From an uncultured Clostridia bacterium (GTDB lineage Bacteria; Bacillota; Clostridia; Christensenellales; Borkfalkiaceae): a stretch of 64,000 nucleotides of DNA. This document shows, piece after piece, positions 16,828-24,835 of this stretch; the stretch's first letter is position 1; each line of letters opens with the position of its first letter. The DNA lies in the NCBI GenBank assembly GCA_947631005.1, contig CANRJR010000002.1, positions 1 through 64,000 of the forward strand, written 5' to 3'. A model generated the notes under the pieces. The model had not been told where the DNA came from, searched no databases, and worked only from the letters and a program-made list of their open reading frames with translations. The position numbers and the translations under genes were made by a program.

Positions 16828-16868
16828 CCGCGCCCGCGTCCTCCCGACGCGGGCGCGGTCTTTCTTTC
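16828..16868 (+). terminator. Terminator of the LRR lipoprotein gene
   Basis: A 13-bp GC-rich stem, CCGCGCCCGCGTC (16828-16840) pairing with 16846-16858 over a CTCCC loop, is followed by TCTTTCTTTCT. It shares its GCCCGCGTC core with the hairpins at 6557, 12106 and 52250. Confidence 0.85.
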
Positions 16869-16890
16869 TGTCATGTTGCCCCATCCTTTT

Positions 16891-17140
16891 TGTCATTTCG
16901 ACCGAAGCGGGCGAAGCCCGCGAAGCGGAGAAATCCCCTTGGTCGTTGATGATACTTGGAATATAATGCGGGAGATTTCTCGACGCGCTCGTTTCACTCG
17001 CTTGCTCGAAATGACAATTTGGGAAGCGGTTTGGTACTTCGCCCTGCGGGCTCGTGCCACCCTTGGTGTGCAAAAAAGCCGTTAGCGGGGCGAAATGACA
17101 ATTTAGAACGCCCGTTCGCTTCTCATATATCACTTATATC
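16891..17140. repeat. Complete MITE-like element plus fragments
   Basis: A 125-bp unit runs from TGTCATTTCG (16891-16900) to CGAAATGACA (17006-17015). Its arms are inverted copies of each other: GCGGGCGAAGCCCGC then GAGAAATCCCC on the left; GAGATTTCTCG then a CGCTCGTTTCACTCGCTTG palindrome on the right. GGTCGTTGATGA lies between the arms. A second decamer sits at 17091-17100, followed by AATTTAGAACGCCCGTTCGC, a module that recurs at 52209 and 53045. Between 17141 and 17216 I see only a short CGGGCA/TGCCCG hairpin at 17174-17194. Confidence 0.85.
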
Positions 17141-17216
17141 ACTCCCCGTGCGCCCATTATTCTGTTTCTTGAACGGGCATTTCTTTTTTGCCCGACGGGG
17201 ATTTTTTACCAAAGTC

Positions 17217-17245
17217 TTGCATTTTCCCTGCGGGTGTGTTATACT
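17217..17245 (+). promoter_or_regulatory. Sigma-A promoter of pyrH-frr-uppS
   Basis: TTGCAT (17217-17222) and TATACT (17240-17245) are 17 bp apart. The pyrH start codon lies 29 nt after the -10 box, with AAGGAGG as ribosome binding site. Confidence 0.8.
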
Positions 17246-17274
17246 GATGAAAACAAGGTTATAAGGAGGCTGCC

Positions 17275-18012
17275 ATGTCGGACGCCGCAATCGGAAAAAC
17301 GCCCAAATATAAGCGCATTTTGCTCAAACTCTCGGGCGAAGCACTCGCGGGCGAACAGCGGTTCGGGCTCAACGAAGCGGTCATCGCGCAAGTGGTCGAC
17401 CAGCTCGTCAAGGTCCACGAAATGGGGGTGGAGATCGCCCTCGTCATCGGGGGCGGCAACTTTTGGCGGGGACGGCAGGGGACGAATATGGACCGCACCA
17501 CTGCCGACCATATGGGCATGCTCGCCACGGTGATGAACTCCCTCGCGATGATGGACGCCATCGAACAGCGCGGCATTCCCACCCGCGTGCAGACCGCGCT
17601 CAACATGGTCTCCGTCGCCGAGCCCTACATTCTGCGCAAGGCACTCCGCCACTTCGAAAAGGGGCGCATCGTGATCATGGCGTGCGGCACGGGCAACCCG
17701 TACTGCTCGACGGATACGGCGGCGGCGCAACGCGCCTGCGAGATCGACGCCGACGTCTTGCTCATGGCGAAGAACGTCGACGGCATCTACGACAGCGATC
17801 CGCGCGTCAACCCGTCCGCCAAGAAGTACGACCGCATCACCTTTTTCGACGTCGTGTCGGGCGGGCTCAAAGCGATGGACGCGACCGCCGCGACGATGTG
17901 CATGGAGAACGACATCCCCGTGCTCGCTTTCGCGCTCGGCGAACCCGATTCCATCCTCCGCGCCGTATGCGGAGAGCAGATCGGCACGCTCATTTCCAAT
18001 CAACCCAAATAA
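17275..18012 (+). CDS. pyrH: UMP kinase
   Basis: PyrH phosphorylates UMP to UDP, feeding pyrimidine nucleotides and UDP-sugars. The 245-residue protein shows the amino-acid-kinase fold landmarks: KRILLKLSGEAL near the start, the VIGGGNFWRG glycine loop, DRTTADHMGMLATVMN, and the GTGNPYCSTDTAAAQRA segment that contacts nucleotide. A strong ribosome binding site precedes the ATG. It begins the pyrH-frr-uppS-cdsA run. Confidence 0.98.
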   Translation: MSDAAIGKTPKYKRILLKLSGEALAGEQRFGLNEAVIAQVVDQLVKVHEMGVEIALVIGGGNFWRGRQGTNMDRTTADHMGMLATVMNSLAMMDAIEQRGIPTRVQTALNMVSVAEPYILRKALRHFEKGRIVIMACGTGNPYCSTDTAAAQRACEIDADVLLMAKNVDGIYDSDPRVNPSAKKYDRITFFDVVSGGLKAMDATAATMCMENDIPVLAFALGEPDSILRAVCGEQIGTLISNQPK

Positions 18013-18024
18013 GGAGAATTTGCA

Positions 18025-18597
18025 ATGATCGACAACGAACAAGTGGAGGAGATCTTCCTCGTCCTCGACGACAAACTCGAAAAGACGGCGGCTGTCCTCA
18101 AAGACCAATACAATTCCGTCCGCGCGGGGCGCGCCAATCCGCACATCCTCGACCGCTTGCAGGTGGAAGCCTACGGCGGCATGAGCCCGCTGCAACAGCT
18201 CGGCAACGTCGCGGTTTCCGACGCCCGCTGTCTCGTGGTGAGCCCGTGGGATAAATCGCTGCTCAAACCCATCGAAAAGGCGATCCTCGCCTCCAACATC
18301 GGCATTACGCCCACCAACGACGGAACGGTCATCCGCCTCGTGTTCCCCGAACTCACCGAGGAACGCCGCCGCGACCTCGTAAAACAGATCCGCCGCATGG
18401 GCGAGGACGCCAAGGTCGCCGTCCGCAACAACCGCCGCGAGGCGATGGAAGCCCTAAAAAAACTCAAAACCGCAAAAGCGATCTCGGAGGACGAGAGCAA
18501 AAACTGCGAGATGGACGTGGAAGAGAGCGTCCGCAAGAGCATCGAAGAGATCGACAAGGCGATCGCGGCAAAAGAAAAGGAGCTTCTCACCGTCTGA
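18025..18597 (+). CDS. frr: Ribosome recycling factor
   Basis: RRF splits post-termination ribosomes together with EF-G. The 190-residue protein has the family pattern: an N-terminal helix, VRAGRANPHILDRLQVEAYG, the SPWDKSLLKPIEKAI segment, and the DLVKQIRRMGEDAKVAVRN helix. The gap to pyrH is 12 nt with a GGAGAA ribosome binding site, and its TGA overlaps the uppS ATG by one base. Confidence 0.98.
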   Translation: MIDNEQVEEIFLVLDDKLEKTAAVLKDQYNSVRAGRANPHILDRLQVEAYGGMSPLQQLGNVAVSDARCLVVSPWDKSLLKPIEKAILASNIGITPTNDGTVIRLVFPELTEERRRDLVKQIRRMGEDAKVAVRNNRREAMEALKKLKTAKAISEDESKNCEMDVEESVRKSIEEIDKAIAAKEKELLTV

Positions 18598-19277
18598 TGA
18601 AGTTTCCCGAGCATATCGCCGTCATCATGGACGGCAACGGCAGATGGGCGAAAAAGCGTCTGTTGCCGCGGAGCGCGGGGCATCGCGCGGGCATGAACCG
18701 CATGATCGCCCTCTCCGAACACGCCTTCGACCGCGGCGTAAAGTATTTTACGCTCTACGCGCTGTCGACCGAAAATCTCAACCGTCCCGCCGAGGAACTC
18801 GACGGGCTGATGAAGCTGTTTCGCGAATATTTCGCCGAAAACGCCGAAATGCTGCGCAAAAAGCACATTACGCTGCGCGTCATCGGCGATTTATCTTTGC
18901 TTCCCGCCGACGTCTCCGCGATCATCGGCGACGGGGTGCGGCGCACCGCGGGGGGAGAGCGCGGCGTGCTGACGCTCGCGATCGGCTACGGGGCGCGGCA
19001 GGAGATCGTCGCCGCCGTCAACCGCGCCGTGCGCGCGGGAAAAGAGGTATCGGAAGCCGACTTTGCGGACATGCTGTCTACTGCGGGCGTGCCCGATCCC
19101 GATCTTCTGATCCGCACGGGCAAGGAAAAGCGGCTCTCCAATTTCCTGCTCTGGCAGTGCTCGTACACCGAATTGTACTTTACCGACCGTCTGTTCCCCG
19201 ACTTTTCGGACGGAGATCTGGACGCCGCCATCGAAGATTATGCGCGCCGCGACAGGCGGTACGGGAGAACGGAATAG
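18597..19277 (+). CDS. uppS: Isoprenyl (undecaprenyl diphosphate) transferase
   Basis: UppS is a cis-prenyltransferase making the C55 lipid carrier for peptidoglycan and wall polymers. The 226-residue protein carries the signature MDGNGRWAKKR with the catalytic Asp at 12, the FTLYALSTENLNRP region, and the C-terminal NFLLWQCSYTELYFTD. It is slightly shorter than the usual 240-250 residues. Context with cdsA, dxr and rseP is the classic isoprenoid/envelope cluster. Confidence 0.95.
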   Translation: MKFPEHIAVIMDGNGRWAKKRLLPRSAGHRAGMNRMIALSEHAFDRGVKYFTLYALSTENLNRPAEELDGLMKLFREYFAENAEMLRKKHITLRVIGDLSLLPADVSAIIGDGVRRTAGGERGVLTLAIGYGARQEIVAAVNRAVRAGKEVSEADFADMLSTAGVPDPDLLIRTGKEKRLSNFLLWQCSYTELYFTDRLFPDFSDGDLDAAIEDYARRDRRYGRTE

Positions 19278-19287
19278 GAGAAAAGGC

Positions 19288-20301
19288 ATGAGCGAACCCG
19301 TTGTCGAAGCGACGCCCGCGGCGTCCGAAAAGAAAGGAAATTTGAAAATACGGCTTGCGACGGGGACGTGTTACGTCCTCGTACTTCTGGCTTTCTTCGT
19401 GTTGAAGCTCTTCGTGAGCAAGCTGTGTTTCGACATGCTCGTGCTGCTCATGTCCGCGCTCGGCACGTTCGAAATGGTGCGCGCCTTTTCGGGGAAGTTG
19501 CACATGTCGCAGGTCGTCATCGTCATGCTCTTCTCGTCGCTCGTCATTCTCACCTATGCGCTCGCAGACTATTACTATGCCGACCTTTTGGGGATCCGCC
19601 TGCCCGCCCCGGGCGAGGGCGTGACCGCGGTGACGGGGCGCAACTATTCCCTGCACATCACCTCGTTCGTCTTTCTTACGGGCATCGCCGCGCTCTTTTC
19701 GCTGCTCGTGTTCTGCCATAAGGAGGTAGACCTCGCCTCCACGGGCTTGTCCGCTCTGTGCTATCTCTACCCCTCCTCTTTCCTCGTGGTGCTCTCGGTG
19801 TGCAACCACCTCGAACTGTATTCGGAGATGGCGATCCTGCTCATCTTCGTCATCTGCCCGTTCGCCGATTCGCTCGCGTATGTGTTCGGCAGGCTGTTCG
19901 GAAAAAAACTTCCCGCCAAAATGGCACCCCACATCTCCCCCAAAAAGACGATCATCGGCGGCTTCGGCGGGCTGGTGGGCGGTGCGATCGGCGCGGTTGC
20001 GTCCTTTTTCGCCTGCGTGCTGCTCGTGTTTTTGCAGGATAGAGGCATTCTGCACCTCGGCTGGTCGTTTCAGATCGACGCGTTCAACCTCGTCTTTTTC
20101 ATCGCGCTCGGGATCTTGACGTCGGCGTTCTCGCAATTCGGCGACCTCGTGGAGAGCGCGATCAAGCGCAAGCTCGGCATCAAGGACATGGGGAAACTTC
20201 TCCCCGGGCACGGCGGCATCCTCGACAGGATCGATTCCACGCTCTACGCCGCGCCCATCGTATGCGCCGTGATGGTGCTTCGAATCATGTTGCTCGGTTG
20301 A
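19288..20301 (+). CDS. cdsA: Phosphatidate cytidylyltransferase
   Basis: CdsA makes CDP-diacylglycerol for phospholipid synthesis in the membrane. The chosen ATG (19288) is preceded by AGGAG; an in-frame upstream ATG at 19240 would overlap uppS and lacks a ribosome binding site. The 337-residue protein has a polar N-terminus, about eight membrane helices, and the CdsA signature near the end (KRKLGIKDMGKLLPGHGG followed by DRIDS). It is longer than the usual 260-280 residues, through an N-terminal extension and a loop near residues 95-125. Confidence 0.95.
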   Translation: MSEPVVEATPAASEKKGNLKIRLATGTCYVLVLLAFFVLKLFVSKLCFDMLVLLMSALGTFEMVRAFSGKLHMSQVVIVMLFSSLVILTYALADYYYADLLGIRLPAPGEGVTAVTGRNYSLHITSFVFLTGIAALFSLLVFCHKEVDLASTGLSALCYLYPSSFLVVLSVCNHLELYSEMAILLIFVICPFADSLAYVFGRLFGKKLPAKMAPHISPKKTIIGGFGGLVGGAIGAVASFFACVLLVFLQDRGILHLGWSFQIDAFNLVFFIALGILTSAFSQFGDLVESAIKRKLGIKDMGKLLPGHGGILDRIDSTLYAAPIVCAVMVLRIMLLG

Positions 20302-20322
20302 GCGGCATACAATAACATCGGA

Positions 20323-20352
20323 CGCCCGCCGCGGCTTGGCGGGCGAAATTTT
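20323..20352 (+). terminator. Possible attenuator/terminator between cdsA and dxr
   Basis: The stem CGCCCGCC (20323-20330) pairs with GGCGGGCG (20338-20345) and is followed by AAATTTTT. The dxr ribosome binding site comes directly after. It may only partly stop transcription, because no promoter is visible between it and dxr. Confidence 0.5.
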
Positions 20353-20365
20353 TACGGAGAAAGAT

Positions 20366-21439
20366 ATGGTAAACATCGCCCTCGTCGGTTGCACGGGGAG
20401 CATCGGGAGGCAGGTGACGGAGGTCGTGCGCGCCCATCCCGACCGCTTCCGCATCACCGCGCTCGTCTGCAAGGAGAACACCGCCGCGCTTCACGCGCTC
20501 GCCGCGGAATTTTCGCCGCGCGTCAGCTGTCTCGCCGCCGACGTGAAAGACGACCTGTTCGACGGTTGCGACGTTGCGTTCATCGCCGCGGGCGGCTTCG
20601 GCGGGCTCGCCTATACGCTCGCCGCCATCCGCGCGGGCAAGAAGATCGCGCTCGCCAACAAGGAATCCCTCGTCTGCGGCGGGGAGATCGTCATGCGGGA
20701 GGCGGAAGCGCGGGGGGTGGAAATCGTCCCCGTCGACAGCGAACATTCCGCGCTCTTTCAGGCTCTCTCGTTCCGTCGGGACGCCCCCTTTCGGAAGCTC
20801 ATCCTCACCGCGAGCGGCGGACCGTTTTTGCACGCGACCCAAGAAGAATTGCGGCGGGTCACCGCGGCGGACGCTTTGAAGCATCCGAATTGGAAGATGG
20901 GGGCGAAGATCACCGTCGACAGCGCGACCATGCTCAACAAGGGATACGAGGTCATCGAGGCGAAATGGCTGTACCGCACGACGTTCGACAAGATCGAGGC
21001 GGTCGTCCATCCCGAGAGCATCGTGCATTCCGCCGTCTGCTTCGAGGACGGCGCGGCGATCGCCCAGCTCGGCTACCCCGATATGCGCGTGCCCATCCAG
21101 CTCGCGCTCACCTATCCCGAGCGGCTCTCCTGCGCCCCGCAGCTCGATTTTTCCAAACTCGGCAAGCTCACGTTTTTGCCGATGCCAGACTTCCCGTGTT
21201 TCCGTCTCGCCTTGCAGGCGGGCAGGGAGGGGGGCACTGCGCCGACCGTGCTCAACGCCGCGGGCGAGGTTGCGGTGAACGCCTTTTTGCGGGGAGGAAT
21301 AGGGTTTTTGCAAATCGCCGAAACTATTGAAGAAACGCTCTCCGCGGTCGCATCCCGTCCCGCAGACAGCTTCGGGACGTTGCAGGAGGTTGACGGCGCG
21401 GCGCGGGCGGCGGCGAGACGGTATCTCTATGGAACATAA
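20366..21439 (+). CDS. dxr: 1-deoxy-D-xylulose-5-phosphate reductoisomerase
   Basis: Dxr is the second enzyme of the MEP isoprenoid pathway and supplies precursors for the UppS product. The ATG at 20366 is preceded by ACGGAG and begins MVNIALVGCTGSIGRQV, a normal NADPH-binding start; a further in-frame ATG at 20336 lies within the hairpin and is unlikely. The 357-residue protein has LANKESLVCGG, VDSEHSALFQ, LTASGGPF and MGAKITVDSATMLNKG, all active-site segments of the family. Its 3' end overlaps rseP by 11 nt. Confidence 0.96.
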   Translation: MVNIALVGCTGSIGRQVTEVVRAHPDRFRITALVCKENTAALHALAAEFSPRVSCLAADVKDDLFDGCDVAFIAAGGFGGLAYTLAAIRAGKKIALANKESLVCGGEIVMREAEARGVEIVPVDSEHSALFQALSFRRDAPFRKLILTASGGPFLHATQEELRRVTAADALKHPNWKMGAKITVDSATMLNKGYEVIEAKWLYRTTFDKIEAVVHPESIVHSAVCFEDGAAIAQLGYPDMRVPIQLALTYPERLSCAPQLDFSKLGKLTFLPMPDFPCFRLALQAGREGGTAPTVLNAAGEVAVNAFLRGGIGFLQIAETIEETLSAVASRPADSFGTLQEVDGAARAAARRYLYGT

Positions 21440-22658
21440 TTTGCTTTCCGTGTGGGGGACGGTTTGGTCTGTCCTCCTCGCCATTCTCATATTGCTCGCG
21501 ATGATCACCATCCACGAATTCGGACACTATCTCGCGGGCAAGCTGCTCGGGTTCGGCGTCGAGGAATTTTCCATCGGCTTCGGTCCTGCCGTCTTTCGGC
21601 ACACGAGCAAACGGTCGGGCGAGCTGTTCGCGCTTCGCCTCATCCCCCTCGGCGGCTATTGCGCCTTTTTGGGGGAGGACGGGCTCGACCCAACGCCGTC
21701 CGAACTTCCGCAAGCCGAACAGGGCGAAACGGGCGGGCAGGAAAAGACGGGCGAGGGCGAAATGTCCCGTCCGCACGAGACAAAAAATGGGGAGAGTGCG
21801 GTACATGGTATGCCTTTTACCCAAAAAAAGCCGTGGGAGCGCATCATCGTTCTGGTCGCGGGCGCGGCGATGAATTACCTGCTCGCCCTGTTTCTCATTC
21901 TGCTTCTCTTCGCCTGTTACGGACAAAATCTCGTCTGCGTGCGCGGGGTGGCGGTGAGCGAGGAATATCCCGCCGAATACTCTTTCCGCGAGGGGGATAT
22001 CCTGCTCGGGGCGGGCAAGCGCGACCTCTATCTCACGACGGACATCGTGCGCGCCGTCAACGGCAAGAAGGCGGGAGACCTCGTGGTCTTTCGGGTCGCC
22101 GCGCCGCTCGGCGGGGGCAAGTATGCCGAAGAGGAACGCACGATCATGCTTCGCACCGACGTCAAAGTGAAGAACAGCGCGAACGTCTCCTCGGTGTGGG
22201 GCGCGCTCGGGATCGGGATCGAGGAGCTCGACGACGGGCGGTATTACATGCTCTCCACGCAGAGCTACCGCTTCGGGTTTTTCCCCACGGTCGGCAGGTC
22301 GTTCGTGTATTCGTTTAAGATTGCGGGCTCGATCTTCCGCGTCATCGGCGAACTTCTCACGGGGAAGCTGGGGCTGTCCGCGCTCGGGGGACCCGTGACG
22401 ACCATTACGACGACCTCGCGCATCGTCTCGCAGGGCTTTGCGAGCTTTTTGGAGATCGCGGCGTTCATCGGCGTCAACCTCGCCGTATTCAATCTCTTGC
22501 CCATTCCCGCGCTCGACGGGAGCAAGGTGGTGTTCACCGCCATCGAATGGGTGCGCGGGAAGCCCATTTCGCGGAAGGTGGAGGCGGTCATCCACGCCGT
22601 GGGGTTCGTACTCCTGCTCGGCTTCGCCATCCTCGTCGACGTGTTACAATTTCTTTGA
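21429..22658 (+). CDS. rseP: Site-2 zinc metalloprotease (RseP/RasP)
   Basis: This intramembrane protease cleaves membrane-bound regulators and signal-peptide remnants. The 409-residue protein has HEFGH in the first membrane helix (H29, E30, H33), a PDZ domain in the middle, and the second metal-binding motif NLLPIPALDG near the C-terminus. A hydrophilic insert of about 45 residues, rich in Glu, Gly and Thr, lies between the first helix region and the PDZ part. The ATG at 21429 lies inside the dxr 3' end; a longer frame would encroach far into dxr. Confidence 0.93.
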   Translation: MEHNLLSVWGTVWSVLLAILILLAMITIHEFGHYLAGKLLGFGVEEFSIGFGPAVFRHTSKRSGELFALRLIPLGGYCAFLGEDGLDPTPSELPQAEQGETGGQEKTGEGEMSRPHETKNGESAVHGMPFTQKKPWERIIVLVAGAAMNYLLALFLILLLFACYGQNLVCVRGVAVSEEYPAEYSFREGDILLGAGKRDLYLTTDIVRAVNGKKAGDLVVFRVAAPLGGGKYAEEERTIMLRTDVKVKNSANVSSVWGALGIGIEELDDGRYYMLSTQSYRFGFFPTVGRSFVYSFKIAGSIFRVIGELLTGKLGLSALGGPVTTITTTSRIVSQGFASFLEIAAFIGVNLAVFNLLPIPALDGSKVVFTAIEWVRGKPISRKVEAVIHAVGFVLLLGFAILVDVLQFL

Positions 22659-22673
22659 ATGCGCGCGCCGACC

Positions 22674-22702
22674 TTGACAGCGGCGCGCCCGTATGATATA
22701 CT
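22674..22702 (+). promoter_or_regulatory. Sigma-A promoter of an unknown gene
   Basis: A perfect TTGACA (22674-22679) and TATACT (22697-22702) are 17 bp apart, just after the rseP stop. The following gene thus has its own strong promoter. Confidence 0.85.
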
Positions 22703-22739
22703 GAACGCGGCGGAACTTTCCGCATTTTCGGAGGAGACC

Positions 22740-23336
22740 ATGTTGTATTCCCACGAATCGGCGATCCTTATGACAAAAAGCGAACTCGGCAGTTTGATGT
22801 CCGATTGTTCGTATCGCCACGAACGGGCGATCGCGGCTGTGCGCGTGTTTCGCGGCGTGTCCGCAGACCTCTGCAAAGACCGTCTGCAAGACGCCGTGCG
22901 CTCTATCGTGCAATGCGCGCTCCTGCGGATGCTGACGAACGTAGGGACGTTCACCGCGGAGGACGGGGATCTCATCGACCGCGCGGCAGACGCGCCCTTT
23001 TCCCGCATGGGCAACGGGACGGTGCGCAGTTGGCGGCTCGCCGCGGGCTCGGGGTCTGCGGTACGCGCGGCGGTGGACGAGGCGTTCGCGCGGAACAGGG
23101 AGGAATTCGAGGCGTACGCGCGCTGGCGCGGCGCGGCGCAATACCGCGCGCGGGAGAGCGGCACATACGACGACTTTTCCCACCGCGTCGAACTCGTCGC
23201 CGAACCGCTCATCCGAACGCATTGCGACGACGCGGATCTCAACCGCGCATACGCCTATCGCCATGCGCTCGTCTGCGCCCAACAGGAGATCTATCTCGAC
23301 CTTTGGCGGCGCACCGTGCGCAACAAAGGGGTCTGA
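22740..23336 (+). CDS. Unknown 198-residue helical protein
   Basis: I do not recognise this protein. The ATG at 22740 is placed by GGAGGAG 4 nt upstream and by the promoter at 22674; an earlier frame start would lie upstream of that promoter. The product is soluble, with no signal peptide or membrane helix, probably mostly alpha-helical, and rich in Ala and Arg. Features include a cysteine at 23, a LCKDRLQDAVRSIVQCALLR helix, an SRMGNGTVRSWRLAAGSGSA loop, and many charged residues in the C-terminal half. It is monocistronic, between rseP and a strong bidirectional terminator. Confidence 0.8.
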   Translation: MLYSHESAILMTKSELGSLMSDCSYRHERAIAAVRVFRGVSADLCKDRLQDAVRSIVQCALLRMLTNVGTFTAEDGDLIDRAADAPFSRMGNGTVRSWRLAAGSGSAVRAAVDEAFARNREEFEAYARWRGAAQYRARESGTYDDFSHRVELVAEPLIRTHCDDADLNRAYAYRHALVCAQQEIYLDLWRRTVRNKGV

Positions 23337-23342
23337 CGATAT

Positions 23343-23382
23343 GAAAACCCGCCCGCCGCAGTCTGCGGCGGGCGGGTTTTTC
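23343..23382. terminator. Bidirectional terminator between convergent genes
   Basis: A 17-bp near-perfect stem, AAAACCCGCCCGCCGCA (23344-23360) pairing with 23364-23380, has A-runs on the left and T-runs on the right. It serves both the plus-strand unknown gene and the minus-strand transporter gene. Confidence 0.92.
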
Positions 23383-23392
23383 GATGCCGCGG

Positions 23393-24598
23393 TCATTCCG
23401 CGGTTTCGGTTTGTTTTTTGGGACGGAAGCGGCGCACCGCCTTCACAAAGGAGGGGGAGCTGAACACGAGCACGCCCGCGGCGATCGCGATGGCGATGTC
23501 GATGAACACGAAAGAATTGTAGGCGAGGCTGTAAAGCCACGGGTTCATCGCCGCGCCCGTCGACCAGTGGAAGGCGTATTCGGAGAAAGCGAACACCCCC
23601 GAAAGGACGTGGGAGAGATAGCGCAGCGCGCTCGCCACGACCGCGCCGAGGGCGAACTGCACCTGCGGGAGCTTATCGAGTTTTTCCATCCGCGAGAACA
23701 GTCCCGCCGCGCCGATGCCCGCAAAGGCGATGGGATAGTCGAGCAAGAACTGCGCGGGATGGATGATCCACGGGTCTTGCACCGCCTGCAAAATGCCGTA
23801 GATGAGCCCCGCGAAAATGCCCTTTTTCACTCCGAACATATAGGAATAGATCATGAGGGGCAACAGCGAGGCGATAGTCACCGAGCCTCCCTGCGGCATG
23901 TGGATGGGCGCAAGGTAGGAGAGCGCGAAGCTCATCGCGATACATACGGCGGCGTAGGAGATTGCCTTGGTATCGAACCCGCCCTTGTCTCCCCGTCCGA
24001 GGAAGAGGGCGATGAAGAGCAGAAGCGCGACGATGAGAGCCGCGCAAACATAGAGCATGGCGTTCTCGGTCACCGTGATCTCCAACCCGTTGTTCTCTTC
24101 GCCCGCGCCCGAGGAGAGATATACGCCGAGGCAGACGAGGAGGGCGACGAGTGCCGCGCCCGCCGCCGCGGCGGCAGTGGCGATAGTGATCGTTTGGGCG
24201 GTCTTTCCGAAGAAAGTGCTCACATATACCGCCGCCGCGCCCAAAACGACGCACGCCCCGAGCACCACGGAGGGCACGAGCACGAGGTCGAATACCGCGC
24301 CGCTCTCCGCCATGTCGTAAAATTCGAGGGCGAGCATGGCGACGATGACGGCGGCGGAGAATCCGACGGCGAGGGAGACGGCTACCGTGAGGTAACTTTT
24401 GAGCGATTCCGCCCGCTTCCAGCGGACGAAAATGCCGACGAGGAGCAAGATCGCGGCGAGCGCGATCGCGGCATAGAGGAACACAGAGGACAGGGAGTCC
24501 TTGGCAAAGGACGTCCAGACGTCGGGGTAGTCGTAGTGTTTGACGCCCGCGTCGTCCTTGTAGTAGTCGCCGTAAGCGGCGAGCAGGGCAAGTGGCAT
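23393..24598 (-). CDS. ThiT-like thiamine ECF S component with extra N-terminal membrane domain
   Basis: The C-terminal part (about residues 210-380 of 401) matches the thiamine-binding S component ThiT/YuaJ. Key stretches are QGGSVTIASLLPLMIYSYMF, GLIYGILQAVQDPWIIHPAQ and LLDYPIAFAGIGAAGLF. ThiT is normally about 190 residues; here about 200 residues with roughly five extra membrane helices precede it, which I do not recognise. The start at 24598 is set by GGAGG 8 nt upstream; upstream in-frame codons fall inside the riboswitch. A TPP riboswitch and terminator precede the gene and strongly support thiamine uptake. EcfA/EcfT energising subunits are not in the window. Confidence 0.88.
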   Translation of the reverse strand: MPLALLAAYGDYYKDDAGVKHYDYPDVWTSFAKDSLSSVFLYAAIALAAILLLVGIFVRWKRAESLKSYLTVAVSLAVGFSAAVIVAMLALEFYDMAESGAVFDLVLVPSVVLGACVVLGAAAVYVSTFFGKTAQTITIATAAAAAGAALVALLVCLGVYLSSGAGEENNGLEITVTENAMLYVCAALIVALLLFIALFLGRGDKGGFDTKAISYAAVCIAMSFALSYLAPIHMPQGGSVTIASLLPLMIYSYMFGVKKGIFAGLIYGILQAVQDPWIIHPAQFLLDYPIAFAGIGAAGLFSRMEKLDKLPQVQFALGAVVASALRYLSHVLSGVFAFSEYAFHWSTGAAMNPWLYSLAYNSFVFIDIAIAIAAGVLVFSSPSFVKAVRRFRPKKQTETAE

Positions 24599-24636
24599 AA
24601 AAAAACCTCCGATGGTGTATTTCGAATGCCCGTCCC

Positions 24637-24666
24637 GAAAAAAATGCCCACGCAAAAGCGCGGGTA
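24637..24666 (-). terminator. Riboswitch-controlled terminator
   Basis: On the minus strand a 7-bp stem with one G-U pair and a TTTT loop (24664-24658 with 24653-24647) is followed by CATTTTTTT. It lies between the TPP aptamer and the ThiT-like gene, as expected for transcriptional control by TPP. Confidence 0.8.
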
Positions 24667-24679
24667 TTTTCAATTCGAC

Positions 24680-24760
24680 CGTACCGTACTTTCGTGCAAG
24701 CATTACCTTGCCCGATTCCAATGGTATTATCTCAGCCTTGCGGCACCCACGACGGATATT
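24680..24760 (-). promoter_or_regulatory. TPP riboswitch
   Basis: Read on the minus strand, the region has the thi-box hallmarks in order: GGGTGCC, GGCTGAGA, ATACC, and then GGCAAGGTAATGC with GCACGAAAG. The terminal parts (CCGT and ACGG) can close P1. The aptamer bounds are approximate. Position 80-160 nt before a ThiT-like gene fits. Confidence 0.88.
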
Positions 24761-24772
24761 CAATTCAAAGGG

Positions 24773-24801
24773 ATTGTAGCACGAACGCGGCGCAAAGTCA
24801 A
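24773..24801 (-). promoter_or_regulatory. Promoter of the TPP riboswitch transcript
   Basis: On the minus strand TTGACT (24801-24796) and TACAAT (24778-24773) are 17 bp apart, putting the transcript start just ahead of the aptamer. Confidence 0.8.
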
Positions 24802-24835
24802 CCCATTTGCGCGGATTTTGTCCGTTTTCGCCGCA

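Noticed and set aside
17174-17200. Terminator or riboswitch before pyrH
   Set aside because: The 6-bp stem is short, lies upstream of the promoter, and no known pyrimidine-responsive motif is visible.
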